Source of the DNA: Chara braunii
Lineage: Eukaryota; Streptophyta; Charophyceae; Charales; Characeae
NCBI GenBank assembly: GCA_003427395.1
Contig: BFEA01000083.1
Span: 246,548-295,165, forward strand
Length of the DNA stretch: 48,618 nucleotides
Reading direction: 5' to 3'
The stretch's first letter is position 1, and every line of letters starts with the position of its first letter. The notes beneath the pieces were generated by a model. It searched no databases. It saw nothing but the letters and a program-made list of their open reading frames with translations, and had not been told where the DNA came from. Shown here in pieces: positions 1 to 10,345 of this stretch. The translations under genes and the position numbers were made by a program.

Positions 1-915
1 GGTGAAGGTGGAGGAAGAAGGGTGCAAGGTGGTGGCTATGGTGGACGGGCGAGGGTGAAGGTGGAGGGAGAAGGTGCAAGGTGGTTGGCTATGGTGGATG
101 GGTGTAGGTGAAGGTGGAGGAAGAAGGTGTAAGGTGGTTGGCTATGGTGGATGGGTGGAGGTGAAGGTGAAGGAAGAAGGTGGGAGCTGTTTTGCGTTGT
201 CCTTTGGACATCCGGGCAAGGTGGATGGCTATGGTGGATGGGTGTGGGTGATGGCGGAGGGGGAAGGTGCAAGGTGATCGGCTATGGAGGATGGGTGTAG
301 GTGAAGGTGGAGGAAGAAGGGGCAAGGGGGTTGGCTATGGTGGATAGATGTGGGTGATGGCGGAAGGGGAAGGTGCAAGGTGACTAGCTATGGAGGATGG
401 GTGTAGGTGAAGGTGGAGGAAGAAGGTGCAAGGTGGTTGGCTACGGTCGATGGGTGAAAGTGAGGGTGGAGGAAGAAGGTGCAAGGTGGTTGGCTATGGT
501 GGATGGGTTTAGGTGAAGGTGGAGGAAGAAGGTGCAAGGTGACCGGCTATGGTGGATGGGTGTAGGTGAAGGTGGAGGAAGAAGGTGCAAGGTAACCGGC
601 TATGGAGGATGGGTGTAGGTGAAGGTGGAGGAAAAAGGTGCAAGGTGGTTGGCTATGGTGGATGGGTGTAAGTGAGGGTGGAGGAAGAAGGTGTAAGGTG
701 GTTGGCTATGGTCTATGGGTGTAGGTAAAGGTGGAGGAAGAGGGTGGGATAAGTTTTGGGTTGTGCTTGGGACATCCCGGCAAGGGGGATGGTTATGGTG
801 AATAGGTGAGGGGAGATGGAGGAGGGTGAAGGTGGGAGTTGTTTTAGGTTTTCCTTTGGACATACCGGCAAGGGGGATGGTGAAGAAGGTGGTGGAGGGA
901 GAAGATGCAAGGCGG
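1..915. repeat. 53-bp GA/GT-rich minisatellite
   Basis: A tandem array whose unit is 53 bp: successive GTGAAGG starts fall at 2, 55 and 108. Each unit reads roughly GTGAAGGTGGAGGAAGAAGG, then TGCAAGGTGGTTGGCTATGG, then TGGATGGGTGTAG. Copies diverge by scattered substitutions. Some (about 178-300 and 745-860) carry a variant block with GGTTGTGCTTGGGACATCC-type sequence. Purines and G dominate the plus strand, so the opposite strand gives long proline/histidine/serine-rich open frames that are artefacts. The array begins at or before base 1, so its left boundary is unknown. Confidence 0.93.
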
Positions 916-1704
916 TCTTGGCCCCTTGCCGTCTCCTAACCCAAGTGTCCGGGTCCGTCGTCCGCTGTATTCCCTAACCCCGGAGGCAGAACACGATTCC
1001 CCAACACACAATCTACAGCTAATATGCAGAAAACACAGATTTGCAGCAGATACAGCTGGCTGAGAAATCGCAGCATCTGCAGATTTGCAGATTACGGTAA
1101 CGTACCGATTTCGCTGTTTTTTTTTTTTGCCGAAGGTGAAAATTCGGGATACTCAGGCCTGTGTTTCCTGCCCCAGACGACCTCAGAATCCTCCGAAACT
1201 TGGTGGTCTATGTCATTGTACCCCAGGAAAGGCCTCCACAAAATTTGGTAGGATTCCAACTTCGTTTGGGTCAAGTTGCCCGTTTCGGGCGTCGACCGGT
1301 TCCGGGGTGAACAGTTTGCGGAAGTTCGTTTTCTGATTTTTTTGGAAAACGGGCTCCGATGGCCTGCTGTATCTTCAGGCCATCTGTTTATGCTCATGAC
1401 ATGAGGTCTGAGTCTGAGAATTCTCAGACCTCATACCCAAATTTCCGGCAGCGCTGTTGCCGACGTACCATCGACCACATTGGTTCGTTCGCGGTTCCCG
1501 AGCGGTCCTTGCACCGGCGGGCTGTCACCTTACCGTTTCCTCCATGGTCGCAGTCTGTGCTGGCCAGATCTTAGCAGCAGTCACAGCCCTACAGCTACTC
1601 AGTAAAAAAAAAAAACAGCAACAGCTCAAGCTGCTGAAAATCAGCAGCTTATCAACCTCCCCAATTACGACGTTCGAATAGAGCACAGGGGGGGGGGAAG
1701 TCAT
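916..1704. other. Unassigned non-coding stretch with a hairpin cluster
   Basis: No coding region is supported here. CAGATTTGCAG occurs twice near 1035-1090, poly-T lies at 1120-1129, poly-A near 1602-1613 and a G run near 1687. From 1278 to 1434 four inverted repeats follow one another (listed separately). AATTTCCGGCAGCGCT near 1440 resembles a motif found again in the LTR-like module at 15.99-16.1 kb. Confidence 0.6.
1278..1434. repeat. Cluster of four perfect inverted repeats
   Basis: GCCCG-ttt-CGGGC lies at 1278-1290. CGTTTTC (1327-1333) pairs with GAAAACG (1345-1351). GATGGCCTG (1358-1366) pairs with CAGGCCATC (1376-1384). ATGAGGTCTGAG (1401-1412) pairs with CTCAGACCTCAT (1423-1434). Stems are 5, 7, 9 and 12 bp with loops of 3 to 11 nt. 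Function unknown; they could form RNA or cruciform hairpins. Confidence 0.8.
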
Positions 1705-4010
1705 GAGGTATCTAGTCTAGAGGCCTGAGGGAAAAACAGCGTTTCCCCTGGGAGTGGAAAAACAGACCATGCACTCATCCTGCACTACCAGATCACTAGA
1801 CTACACCAAGACTAAAGCTGCGATTCACACCCAAGTGAGAAGACAAATGACACATGGAGAATGAGAGGGAAAAACGTACACATCAACTCACCTACACTAG
1901 GGGGATAGTTGCTCTGCACATGGGAGTGGAAGGATGGACAAAGCAAGCACACTATACTACTCAGACACTAGATTACATCAAGGTTGAAGTTGCGATTCAC
2001 ACCCAAGTGAGAGGACAAGGGAAAACTGAAGAATGAGAGAGAAAAACACTCACATGAGCTCACATACACTAGGGGGGAAGTTGCGATTCACATGGGGGTG
2101 AAAGAATGGACAAAACAAGCACACTACACCACTCAAACATTAGATTACATCAAGATTAAAGTTGCGATTCACACCCAAGTGAGAGAACAAGTGAAACATG
2201 GAGAATGAGAGAGAAAAACACACTTATGAGCTCACATACACAAGGGGGAAAGTTGCGTTGCACATGGGAGTGGAAGAATGGACAAAACAAGCACACTACA
2301 CTACTCAAACACCAGATGACCTCAACATTGAAGTTGCAATTCACACCCAAGTGAGAGAACAAGTAAAACAAGGAGAATGAGAGAGAAAAACACACTCATG
2401 GAGTCACATACACAAGGGGGTAAGTTGCGCTGCACATGGGAGTGGAAGGATGGCCAAAACAAGCACACTACACTACTCAAACACTACATTACACCAAGAT
2501 AGAAGTTGCGATTCACACCCAAGTGAGAGAACAAGTGAAACAAAGAGAACGAGAGAAAAAAACACACTCATGAGCTCACATACACAAGGGGGAAAGTTGC
2601 GCTGCACATGGGAGTGGAAGAATGGACAAAGCAAGCACACTACACTACTCAAACGCTAGATTACATCAAGATTGAAGTTGTGATTCACACCCAAGTGAGA
2701 GGACAAGTGAAACATGAAGAATGAGAGAAAAAAACACTCACATGAGCTCACATACACTAGGGGGGAAGTTGCGATTCACATGGGGGTGAAAGAATAGACA
2801 AAACAGGCACACTACACCACTCAAACATTATATTACATCACGATTGAAGTTGCGATTCATACCCAAGTGAGAGAACAAGTTAAACATGAAGAATGAGAGA
2901 GAAAAACACTCACATGAGCTCACATACACTAGGGGGGAAGTTGCGATTCACATGGGAGTGGAAGAATGGACAAAACAGGCACAATATACTACTCAAACAC
3001 TAAATCACATCAACATTGAAGTTGCGATTCACACCCAAGTGAGAGGACAAGTGAAACATGAAGAATGAGAGAGAAAAATACTCACATGAGCTCACACACT
3101 AAAGGGAAGTTCCGATTCACATGGGGGTGAAAGAATGGACAAAACAAACACGCTACACTACTCAAACATTAGATTACATCGAGATTGAAGTTGCGATTCA
3201 CACCCAAGTGAGAGGACAAGTGAAACATGAAGAATGAGAGATAAAAACACTCGCCTGAGCTCACATACACTAGGGGGGAAGTTGCGATTCACATGGGGGT
3301 GAAATAATGGACAAAACAAGCACACTACACCACTCAAGCATTAGATTACATCAAGATTGAAGTTGAGATTCACACCCAAGTGAGAGAACAAGTAAAACAT
3401 GAAGAATGAGAGAGAAAAATACTCACACGAGCTCACATACACTAGAGGGGAAGTTGCGATTCACATGGGAGTGGAAAAATGGACAAAACAAGCACACTAT
3501 ACTACTCAAATACTAGATGACATGAACATTGAAGTTGCGATTCACACCCAAGTGAGAGGACAAGTGAAACATGAAGAATGGGAGAGAAAAACACTAACAT
3601 GAGCTCATATACACTAGGGGGGAAGTTCCGATTCACATGGGGGTAAAAGAATGAACAAAACAAGCACACTACACCACTCAAACATTAGATTACATCAAGA
3701 TTGAAGTTGCGATTCACACCCAAGTGAGAGAACAAGTGAAAAATGAAGAATGAGAGAGAAAAACACTCACATCAACTCACATACACTAGGGGGAAGTTGC
3801 GATTCACATGGGAGTGGAAGAATGGACAAAACAAACATATTACACTACTCAAAAACTAGATGACATGAACATTGAAGTTGCGATTCACACCCAAGTGAGA
3901 GGACAAGTGAAACATGAAGAATGAGAGAGAAAAACACTCACATGAACTCACATATACTAGGGGGAAATTGTGATTCACATAGGAGGGAAACGATAGACAA
4001 AGGATAGCGT
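1705..4010. repeat. 172-bp satellite with alternating monomer types
   Basis: About 13 tandem copies. The GAATGAGAGA start recurs at 1859, 2031, 2203, 2375, 2547, 2719, 2891, 3063, 3232, 3404, 3576, 3748 and 3919, which is 172 bp every time except one 169-bp and one 171-bp unit. A degenerate copy precedes it (about 1705-1858). Each monomer contains GTTGCGATTCACA twice, 81 and 91 bp apart, so the monomer itself looks like an old duplication. Two monomer types, GGAGTGGAAGAATGGAC versus GGGGGTGAAAGAATGGAC, alternate over much of the array. A nucleosome-like unit length is common in centromeric or heterochromatic satellites, but location cannot be judged here. The short open frames in it are by-products. 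Confidence 0.95.
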
Positions 4011-4074
4011 ACTAGTAGTCAAAAAGTACCCCACTAGTTATCCTAATCCTCGGAAGTCATTCATGGAGAATGGA

Positions 4075-4152
4075 GAGAAAGGAAGAAGAAGAAGAAGAAG
4101 AAGAAGAAGAAGAAGAAGAAAAGAAGAAGAAGAAGAAGAAGAAGAAGAAGAG
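4075..4152. repeat. (GAA)n microsatellite
   Basis: Near-pure GAA/AGA triplets following GGAGAATGGAGAGAAAGG at the end of the satellite. The arginine-, lysine- or glutamate-rich open frames that start here are simple-repeat artefacts. Confidence 0.97.
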
Positions 4153-4717
4153 GAATTTCTCCACTCACCTCTCCTTATTCTTGAGGTTGATGTCTCAATC
4201 CTTGGTGAAGCTCCTCCTCACTTGGCTATGGCTTCCTTCCCCTCCAAACCCTTCTCCCCCCTTTTTCTCTCCTCGTCCCAAGCTGCCACAAACTCCTATC
4301 ACTATGGCTTTAGAGGTATCCCATCGAGGAGGGCTAATGGGACCCCTCTTAGCCTTGCCTTCCTTCTCACTAGCCTGGGAGTTATGGCGGATCACCTTCC
4401 TCCACTACCACTAGCCTGTAGAGTCCTTCCTACTAGCTCACAGTCACCTCTAAGCTCCCACACTGGCAGGGGTTCCCCTCACTTCACTCCAAGTGAGTGT
4501 AGTGCTCTCATGGGCACAATTGGGCAGCATGGGCACTCCTCATGCAAATGGGAGTGTGGCGGACTGAATTCCCAGCTTATGTAGACTGGGAACAGTAGTC
4601 GTGCCAGCCCATGGGTGTCTCCAAGTGCCCCATAGTGAACCGAGGTACCCCCATGGCCAATTTTCACCACTAGGCCTCTCTGGGGGCACCTGGGCCTCAT
4701 TTTGGCCAGGTTCATGT

Positions 4718-5307
4718 AGTCCGAGTGGTTGGTACCAACTCGGATTGCCCCTTGGGCCTTTTTCCAGCCTCATACCACTTGGAAAATCCTGCCCCCTTGA
4801 GTCCAAGGCCCAAGGGGTAGCCTACTTGAGAGAAAAAGACCTAATGGGTCTTTTTCGACCTAATGGGTCTTTTTCTCGATTTTTTGAAGTTTTGGCCTCC
4901 CTTCGGTAGGCCGGAGCATTTTTCCATGTGGCGGCACATTTTCAGCCTTGGATCAAGCTGAGATCCAAGACCACCATTATTCCGAGCTACCCCATGGTGG
5001 TCTTTGCTTCAAATTTGAGCCCCTAAGCTCAATTTTTCAATTTTTGGTTCATCTGACTCTCTCCTTGGGCCAAATGCACAGTTTCGTTTTTTCTCTCTTT
5101 TGTTTCTTTCCATTTTGGGCTACCATCTCATTCCGGAGTTAGCCGTTTTGAGCAGGCCCACAAAAAACGGTTGTTTTCTCTCCACCATGATCTCTGATCT
5201 CAGATCCATGACCCAAAAGAAAACCGGCCTTTTTCTTTTTTCATTTTCTTTCATTTTGCCATTTTTAATTCAGATATTGTTGAGATATGGCCCCAAGGGC
5301 CACATCT
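4718..5307. repeat. Series of inverted repeats, group 1
   Basis: AGTCCGAGT...AACTCGGATT spans 4718-4746. GAAAAAGACC (4832-4841) pairs with GGTCTTTTTC (4847-4856), and GACCTAATGGGTCTTTTTC is then partly repeated. CTTGGATC (4947-4954) pairs with GATCCAAG (4962-4969). AGACCACCAT (4968-4977) pairs with ATGGTGGTCT (4994-5003). AGATATGGCCC (5283-5293) pairs, with one mismatch, with GGGCCACATCT (5297-5307). All were read directly. Confidence 0.85.
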
Positions 5308-5725
5308 CTACAATCCGGAATACCCTCCTTGGATCTAGGAGGGGTGAGGTCATCATTGGGACCTGCCTATCCCTACCGCAGCAGTCCCTATGAGCCGGCA
5401 TATTTTCCTCTCCCTGTTTCTCCCGTTTTGTCTCATTCTCCCTCCATTTTCTCTCCTTTTTCTTTTCTTGTTCTTTTATTTTTGTTGTGACAAGTGTCAA
5501 ATTGTTGTGCACTCTCTTTCTAGGCCTTAGAATCCTGTTCATGGCCAGGTTCATGACTGGCTGTTGGTCGTTATACTTCGGATTACAATGATGCAACCCC
5601 CAAGCTCCTAGGGGGCTCCATTTAGCCTCCCTTTGTCCGATTTTGAGCCCCCTTGGCTCCGATTTTTCACGGGCAGCCTTTCTCTTGCATGGAGCCCCTT
5701 GACTCTTATTTTCCCATGCCTAGCT

Positions 5726-5873
5726 AGTTCGAGATATCTCGGACTGCTGGGCATCCCTCCCTTTACTCATTCTTCTTTGTTTCCATCACCGTTTCGTCCG
5801 TTTTGGACTCCACTAGTGTTTGCACTAGTGGTGCTAACATTTTTCACCGCTGAGATCTGCGATCTCGGCGGTG
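5726..5873. repeat. Series of inverted repeats, group 2
   Basis: AGTTCGAGATATCTCGGACT (5726-5745) is a near-perfect 20-bp palindrome. CCACTAGTG (5810-5818) pairs perfectly with CACTAGTGG (5823-5831) around a TTTG loop. CCGCTGAGATC (5847-5857) pairs with GATCTCGGCGG (5861-5871) around TGC, extended by CA/TG outside. The last hairpin has a diverged partner at 7476-7500 that is also fully paired. Confidence 0.88.
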
Positions 5874-5975
5874 CCGTTTGCCTTGTACGGCCACTCCCTA
5901 CATGGGCTAATGGTTTTCCCTTGAGACACCTCAAGTCCCCGCCGCTTCCTCATGCTAGTTCCATTTTTTCGTCCC
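5840..5975 (+). repeat. Direct duplication, copy 1
   Basis: Shares order and sequence with 7468-7605: a T-rich lead, a GATC hairpin, GGTGCC, about 60 diverged bases, then CAAGTCCCCGCC and CTAGTCC-like sequence. The copies lie about 1.63 kb apart on the same strand. The arms of the hairpin have changed together between copies. Confidence 0.75.
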
Positions 5976-6267
5976 GCCGGCGGCGCCGTCGACAAAGCCC
6001 AATTTTTTCGACAATTTTTATTTGGGTCCATTTGGCCCCCGGCGTCATCCCGTTTGATACCCAATTTTTATTTGGTACTCCCCATGTCCCCGACAGGCCT
6101 ATTTCCTTGTTCCCTTGTGCCTCAAGCGTGCCGATTATTTTCCCGGCCGCGGGACTCCGGCTTTGTCGTCACCATTTATTGTTATACTCCCTTATGCCTA
6201 CGGCGCCATTTTCTAGCCTTTCGGGCGTGCCGCGGCTTATTTTTCTTTGGCCGAGGCATCCCAATTC

Positions 6268-6608
6268 AGTCCGTTATTTCTCGGACTGCAGCCACAACCA
6301 ACGTTCTAGTCTCACAGCCCCACGTCATGCCCCATGCCAAGGAAAAATGAAGCGTTAATTTTTTGAAGGCATCCAGACTCAATTTTGGCTCCCGGAGCCC
6401 CAAAAACTTGTGTTTGTCTTTCCCCATGAAGTCCGTTGTAACTCGGACTGCAGTAGGGGCTTTTTTCATTATCCTAATGCCCCACAACTAGCCCCCAACT
6501 GAAAGAAAAACAAGCGGCAAATTCCCAAGTGCATCTGGTCTCCATTTTGGCCCCCGGTGTACTTAAAACATGTGTTTGGCCTCCTCCATGCAATCCGTTA
6601 TTTTTCGG
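6268..6608. repeat. Recurrent AGTCCG...CGGACT hairpin
   Basis: AGTCCG-ttatttct-CGGACT is at 6268-6287 and AGTCCG-ttgtaact-CGGACT at 6430-6449. A decayed form (AATCCGTTATTTTTCGGTTGC) follows near 6592, and others at 5726 and 7208. Spacing of the three main copies is about 160 bp, so this may be an old tandem repeat of that length. Confidence 0.75.
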
Positions 6609-6751
6609 TTGCAAGCGGCATTGATTTTCTTTGATTTTCTCTGCATAAATTAAAGAAAATCAAAGTCCCTTGTAACCGCCACATACCAGCATGAATCTGG
6701 TCCAAAATGCCCTCCCTAGGTGACCGTTTTTGTCCGTTAGTGCCCTTTTGA

Positions 6752-6773
6752 CTTTTTTTTTTTTTTTTTTTTT

Positions 6774-6809
<36 letters not shown>

Positions 6810-6998
6810 CCTCCACATGTTGACAGTTGGGACTTGGCGGTCCCTACTTGCTACAGTGCCAACTGACGACCAACTCACTCATCCTCTCTCACCTCCCATT
6901 TTTTTTTTCTTTTCTTTTTCTTTGTGCATGCCCAGTATTAACTAGCCGTTAAGGCCCTTTTCTTATTTTTCTTTTCTTTTCTTTTCTTTTCTTTTTCC
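6752..6998. repeat. Poly-T tracts and (CTTTT)n
   Basis: Near-pure T with a few C at 6752-6810, TTTTTTTTCTTTTC around 6900-6920, and a CTTTT pentamer run around 6966-6998. The lysine-rich minus-strand frames here are artefacts. Confidence 0.92.
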
Positions 6999-7185
6999 TT
7001 TTTCCTTGGACAGTTGGGACTTGTCAGTCCCTACTTGCTGCAGTCCCTACTGACGGCCACCTCACTCACTCCCTCTCACTCTCCTTGTCTCATTCTCCCG
7101 TATTTTTTCTTTTTATTTTTATTTTTCCTTTTGCATGTCAAGTGTCAAGTGGTCGTTAAAGGCCCTTTTCTAACCTCTTCCTCTT
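6820..7185 (+). repeat. Two tandem copies of a 187-bp unit, plus a remote third
   Basis: GACAGTTGGGACTTG starts at 6822 and 7009. Each is followed by TCCCTACTTGCT, CAGT and CTGACG, a CACTC-rich block, T-rich DNA and a CGTTAAGGCCCTTTTCT end. A third, more diverged copy lies about 5350-5545 (GGGACCTGCC, TCCCTACCGCAGCAGTCCCT, then TGTCTCATTCTCCC). Confidence 0.75.
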
Positions 7186-7376
7186 AGTTTTGGCCCTTCC
7201 TATGCCCAAGGGCCAATCCGTTATTTCTCGCGCTGCACCTGTGGCCCTTCCATGCCCTTGGGAGCCACCGTTTGCCCCTCTCTCTCCCAAACGGTAGGCC
7301 CCTATGTACCGATTTTTTTCGGGAGGCCTGTGTTTTTCGTTGTTGGCCCTTTTGGCCCCTTTTACTTAGGGAAGGC

Positions 7377-7398
7377 CAATCAGAGATTTTTCTGATTG
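7377..7398. repeat. Perfect 8-bp inverted repeat
   Basis: CAATCAGA (7377-7384), six-base loop, TCTGATTG (7391-7398). Confidence 0.85.
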
Positions 7399-7467
7399 CT
7401 CCCATGCCTCGAGCACTTGTTTTCTTTACTTTTTATTTTTCTTTTGACCTTCCCACTCGGTGCAAAT

Positions 7468-7605
7468 ATTTTTTGCCGTCAAGATCTCCGATCTTGACGG
7501 TGCCACTTGCTTTAATTATTTGCACCCCATTCCGCGCCACCAATTTTCCTTGGGACGTCACAAGTCCCCGCCACTTGTTCCGCACTAGTCCCCGATACTA
7601 GTCCC
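7468..7605 (+). repeat. Direct duplication, copy 2, with covarying hairpin
   Basis: Partner of 5840-5975. Its hairpin is CCGTCAAGATC (7476-7486), TCC loop, GATCTTGACGG (7490-7500), perfectly paired over 11 bp. Copy 1 has CCGCTGAGATC/GATCTCGGCGG, so both arms differ and pairing is kept. Confidence 0.78.
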
Positions 7606-7795
7606 ACTAACGGTCCTGCCGGTACTTGTCCCGCCGGAGGTCCCGCCGACACTTGTTCCGCCGGTGGTCCCGCCGGTACTTGTCCCGATACCGCATCTTT
7701 TACTTGGTCCCTTGTGGTCCCCGACACTTTGTCCCACCGGTGGCCCCCGACACTTTGTCCCGCCGGTGGTCCCCGACACCTTTGTCATTTTTTTG
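7595..7795. repeat. GC-rich minisatellite
   Basis: Imperfect tandem copies of a unit about 25-30 bp long built from TGTCCCGCCGGTGGTCCC and CGACACTT. It gives a Gly/Pro/Thr-rich open frame on the minus strand that I regard as repeat-derived. It lies close to the broken end of the Ty3/gypsy fragment at 7926. Confidence 0.8.
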
Positions 7796-7925
7796 CCTTA
7801 TGGCGGCCTCCTTCCCTTGTCCTTCTCGTGTCTCGTGCACCGCTCTTCTTGTTGTGGCTCCTCACCCGCTCATGGCCCTTTGGCCCACTCGGTGCCGCAT
7901 CCCGGCGACCCTTTTGGCCCGGCTG

Positions 7926-8229
7926 GTCCACCCTTAGTACAAACCTGCTGCCAAAGAGGTAGTTTCTGAACTGTCAAAGTTTCGCACTTAAATTGAGAGC
8001 AGTTCCTCTCAGTTGTATTAAACGTTCGACTCTCAAACCTTAGTGGTCGTTCTTCTCCATTGGGATATTGTTGAATCAACACACCTCCTAAAGCAGTTGG
8101 TCCTGCGTCCGTTTCAACAATGAAAGGCCTGGTCATCACCGCCGCATGATCTGGTACCCCCAGTACTAGACCTCCTTCCACAAACTCTTTCTTCAGACCC
8201 TCTATTACCGATTCTTGCTTGTCTTCCCA
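7926..8229 (-). pseudogene. RNase H domain, truncated (Ty3/gypsy pol)
   Basis: The minus strand encodes a typical gypsy RNase H start: an ETDAGPTALGGVLIQQ block with a catalytic-type Asp, then PLRFESRTFNTTERN and SQFKCETLTV. RNase H removes the RNA strand after reverse transcription. The frame slips after SQFKCETLTV (about 7985), and a short stretch matching NYLFG-RFVLRVD can be followed in another frame to about 7932, where the homology ends. The same short stretch reappears in the other pol fragment at 29014-29060. A stop separates this piece from the RT end at 8230. Confidence 0.85.
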
Positions 8230-9306
8230 CTACCAATCTTGACCTTGACGCACAAGTTTTCGCAACTGCTCAGTCTTTGTCGCAAACCCCTTTGTGAAGA
8301 TCCTCCAAAACCCACACGTTCCCAGGAAGCTCCTTACCTCTGTGATAGTCTCGAATGGTGTCGGCCACTCGAGAATCTTATTGGTCTTCTTAGTATCTGA
8401 CCGATGACCCCTCTCGTCGCACACAAATCCTAAGATAGTGGCCCCGCTCATGCAGTGCCTCGACTTCGACCCACTGGCAGTGAGGTTATGCTCCTTCAGA
8501 AGGTCCAGGACCTTGCACAGGTCTTGCACATGATCCCAGACAAAGCGCCTAATTTCCGGAATCACCTCCTACTTATCCTTCTTCTTAGGCCCTTTCACGG
8601 CCAAATCATCAATATAAGGTTGTGTAATGTGATGACTTATGGGCTGCATTGCCCTCACCATATGCCTCTGGACCATGGCAACCACGTTCGTCCACCCTTG
8701 CGGTGCGACGTTCATGTGAATCAACCCTCGAGGGGTATGCATAGTCGTCATAGGCCTGTCAGATGGGTACACAGGAAATTGGTCATAGCCTGAATATAAG
8801 TCTATGAGAGATATTATGGCTCTCCCAACGCAGGCCTCTGAAAGCACATCAGCATTGGGGAGGTCACTTACGTCTATCACTGTTACAGCATTCAGGCGCT
8901 GCAAATCCTGTACCCACCTCAAAGTCCCATTGGGTTTGACAAAGGAAAAACAAGGGGAGGCATACGGCCCACTCGAATAGTCTGCCACATGTGTGCGGAT
9001 CTTCCCATCGAGGTACTTAACTACCTTCTCTTCATCAGTTGGATTAGGATACCGCGCGCCTCGCAAGTTCCATGGCTCGTGAGACATGGTGTGTATCCTA
9101 ATCATCGGGATTATGTCCACGTCCATACAACCTCTCTCATCATCATTGAAGGCATATGCAGCGTGTATGCCTCTTATGGTTTCCACCATAAGTTTTTCCT
9201 CTTGCGCCGTAAGGAAGCCAGACTCCCCTATAATCAGCGCTTTCTCTGTCTCAGGAGTGATACGGCACGACCCCTCTTCCGCGTCTTCTCGCATCTGCCA
9301 TATCAA
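8230..9306 (-). pseudogene. Reverse transcriptase (Ty3/gypsy pol)
   Basis: Copies element RNA into DNA. Seen: SSGPYASPCFSFVKPNGTLR, then WVQDLQRLNAVT, SLIDLYSGYDQFPV and MHTPRGLIHMNVAPQGWTN (the palm), with YIDD catalytic residues at 8605-8616. After an in-frame stop (8569-8571) the frame resumes with the thumb region, including ILGFVCDERGHRSDTKKT and FLGTCGFWRIF, up to a second stop at 8230-8232. YIDD is the expected catalytic box. The usual gypsy sequence around these motifs is well kept, so this is a fairly young corpse. Length and order match the pol of gypsy elements. Confidence 0.93.
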
Positions 9307-10345
9307 CTCTCATTGCCGCTCGTAGTAAACTTCTTGCTCTTCAGCCACGAGTACGGGAACAGGGCGGCACTTCTGATCTACTCTTTTGTACCGCTTTTGT
9401 GACCCCTGCTTGAGCCCACCCCTAAAAAAGGTCGAGTTGCGCTTTGGGGTTGTGCTCCAATTGCTCCGCTTATCCTTCCCGACGTTCGATATACCAATTT
9501 CATTTCTCTTGCTCCCATCTGTTCCACTACCTTCTCTCTCAAGGCTTCCACAGCCTCTGGGTCCGCCATCCCATAGGTCGACACTATATCCATAGCATCA
9601 CCTATATTTGCTAAGCTAAGGGTCAGTGTCTCTGACCCTCTTTCGTCTTCGAACTTACTGCCTTTCAGTCTCAACCTCTCCTCTTCTAATTCTTCTATAG
9701 TGAAAGAACCAGGGTTGGGCCGGTTCCTTATACTCCTAGGTCCTGTGTTTTTGCAAGTGATAACCTCATAATTTTCGCATACTTGATCGCGTAGGACGAG
9801 GAACATAGTCCCGTTATGCTTGTTGAGTATGACAATCTTTGTTCGACTTAGGAACGATCTACCCAGTAAAATAGGATGATCAAGATCGGGCATTACGAAG
9901 AAGCACCTCCTTACTTTCACTTTCCCAATCTCTAGAATCACTGATGATACGGTCCCTATAAATACTGACTGACTATTCGCCCCCATCAAGACCCCATTGT
10001 CAGAGCGATCTATCTCCATCCCTAAGCGCACAGCATGCTCCTCTCTGCGCCACTGTCCACCATTGTCGTGCAAATTTTTCCTTTTACTACTACATCGAGG
10101 CACCCACATGCGACGGACTTTCAATCCATCTTTGTTCCAGTCTCTTCCCATTCCGCCTCTTTAGGGATTATGGTCCATAACCGTACGCTGACCACCATCT
10201 TTATAGATAATCGTGCCTTTAGCTCATCCCTGAGCCTTGACGCCGAAGCCAGGACGTCCTTTAGGTTCATAAGATGGTTATGACCCTCAAGGATCTTGTT
10301 CATTATCTCCTCCACATCAAACCTTTCCTCCACTCGAACAACATA
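9307..10345 (-). pseudogene. Retroviral-type aspartic protease region, frameshifted
   Basis: The catalytic motif VDSGAE (DSGA codons at 10046-10057) is followed, one frame over, by AVRLGMEIDRSDNG, then ILEIGKVKVRRCFFV and DHPILLGRSFL, the expected flap and second-strand features of a pepsin-fold retroelement protease. The frame change right after DSGA suggests a small deletion removing residues beside the active Asp. A TGA stop lies just upstream in the MD-KSVACGCLDV stretch. The enzyme would cleave the gag-pol polyprotein. The downstream part to 9378 is an acidic, charged linker toward RT without a recognised domain. Confidence 0.82.

Larger units (their letters stand above)
4153..7594. other. 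Hairpin-rich non-coding region, no gene seen
   Basis: About 3.4 kb without a credible coding region. Open frames lack any family motif and are compositionally biased (C/T-rich). It contains at least a dozen inverted repeats with 6-13 bp stems, an internal duplication (5840-5975 versus 7468-7605), three copies of a GGGACTTG...CAGTCCCTACTG block, and long T-rich runs. It may be remnants of one or more old LTR-like modules, since similar hairpin-rich DNA occurs in the LTR-like modules at 12.9-18.1 and 30.7-34.85 kb, but no end motif is shared. No function is assigned. Confidence 0.6.

Noticed and set aside
4063-4584. Open frame rich in Arg, Glu and Lys starting in the GAA repeat
   Set aside because: Most of it is translated microsatellite; the remainder has no motif and is C/T-biased.
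7595-7795. Gly/Thr/Pro-rich minus-strand frame as a structural protein
   Set aside because: It is a translated GC-rich minisatellite with no start context or homology.
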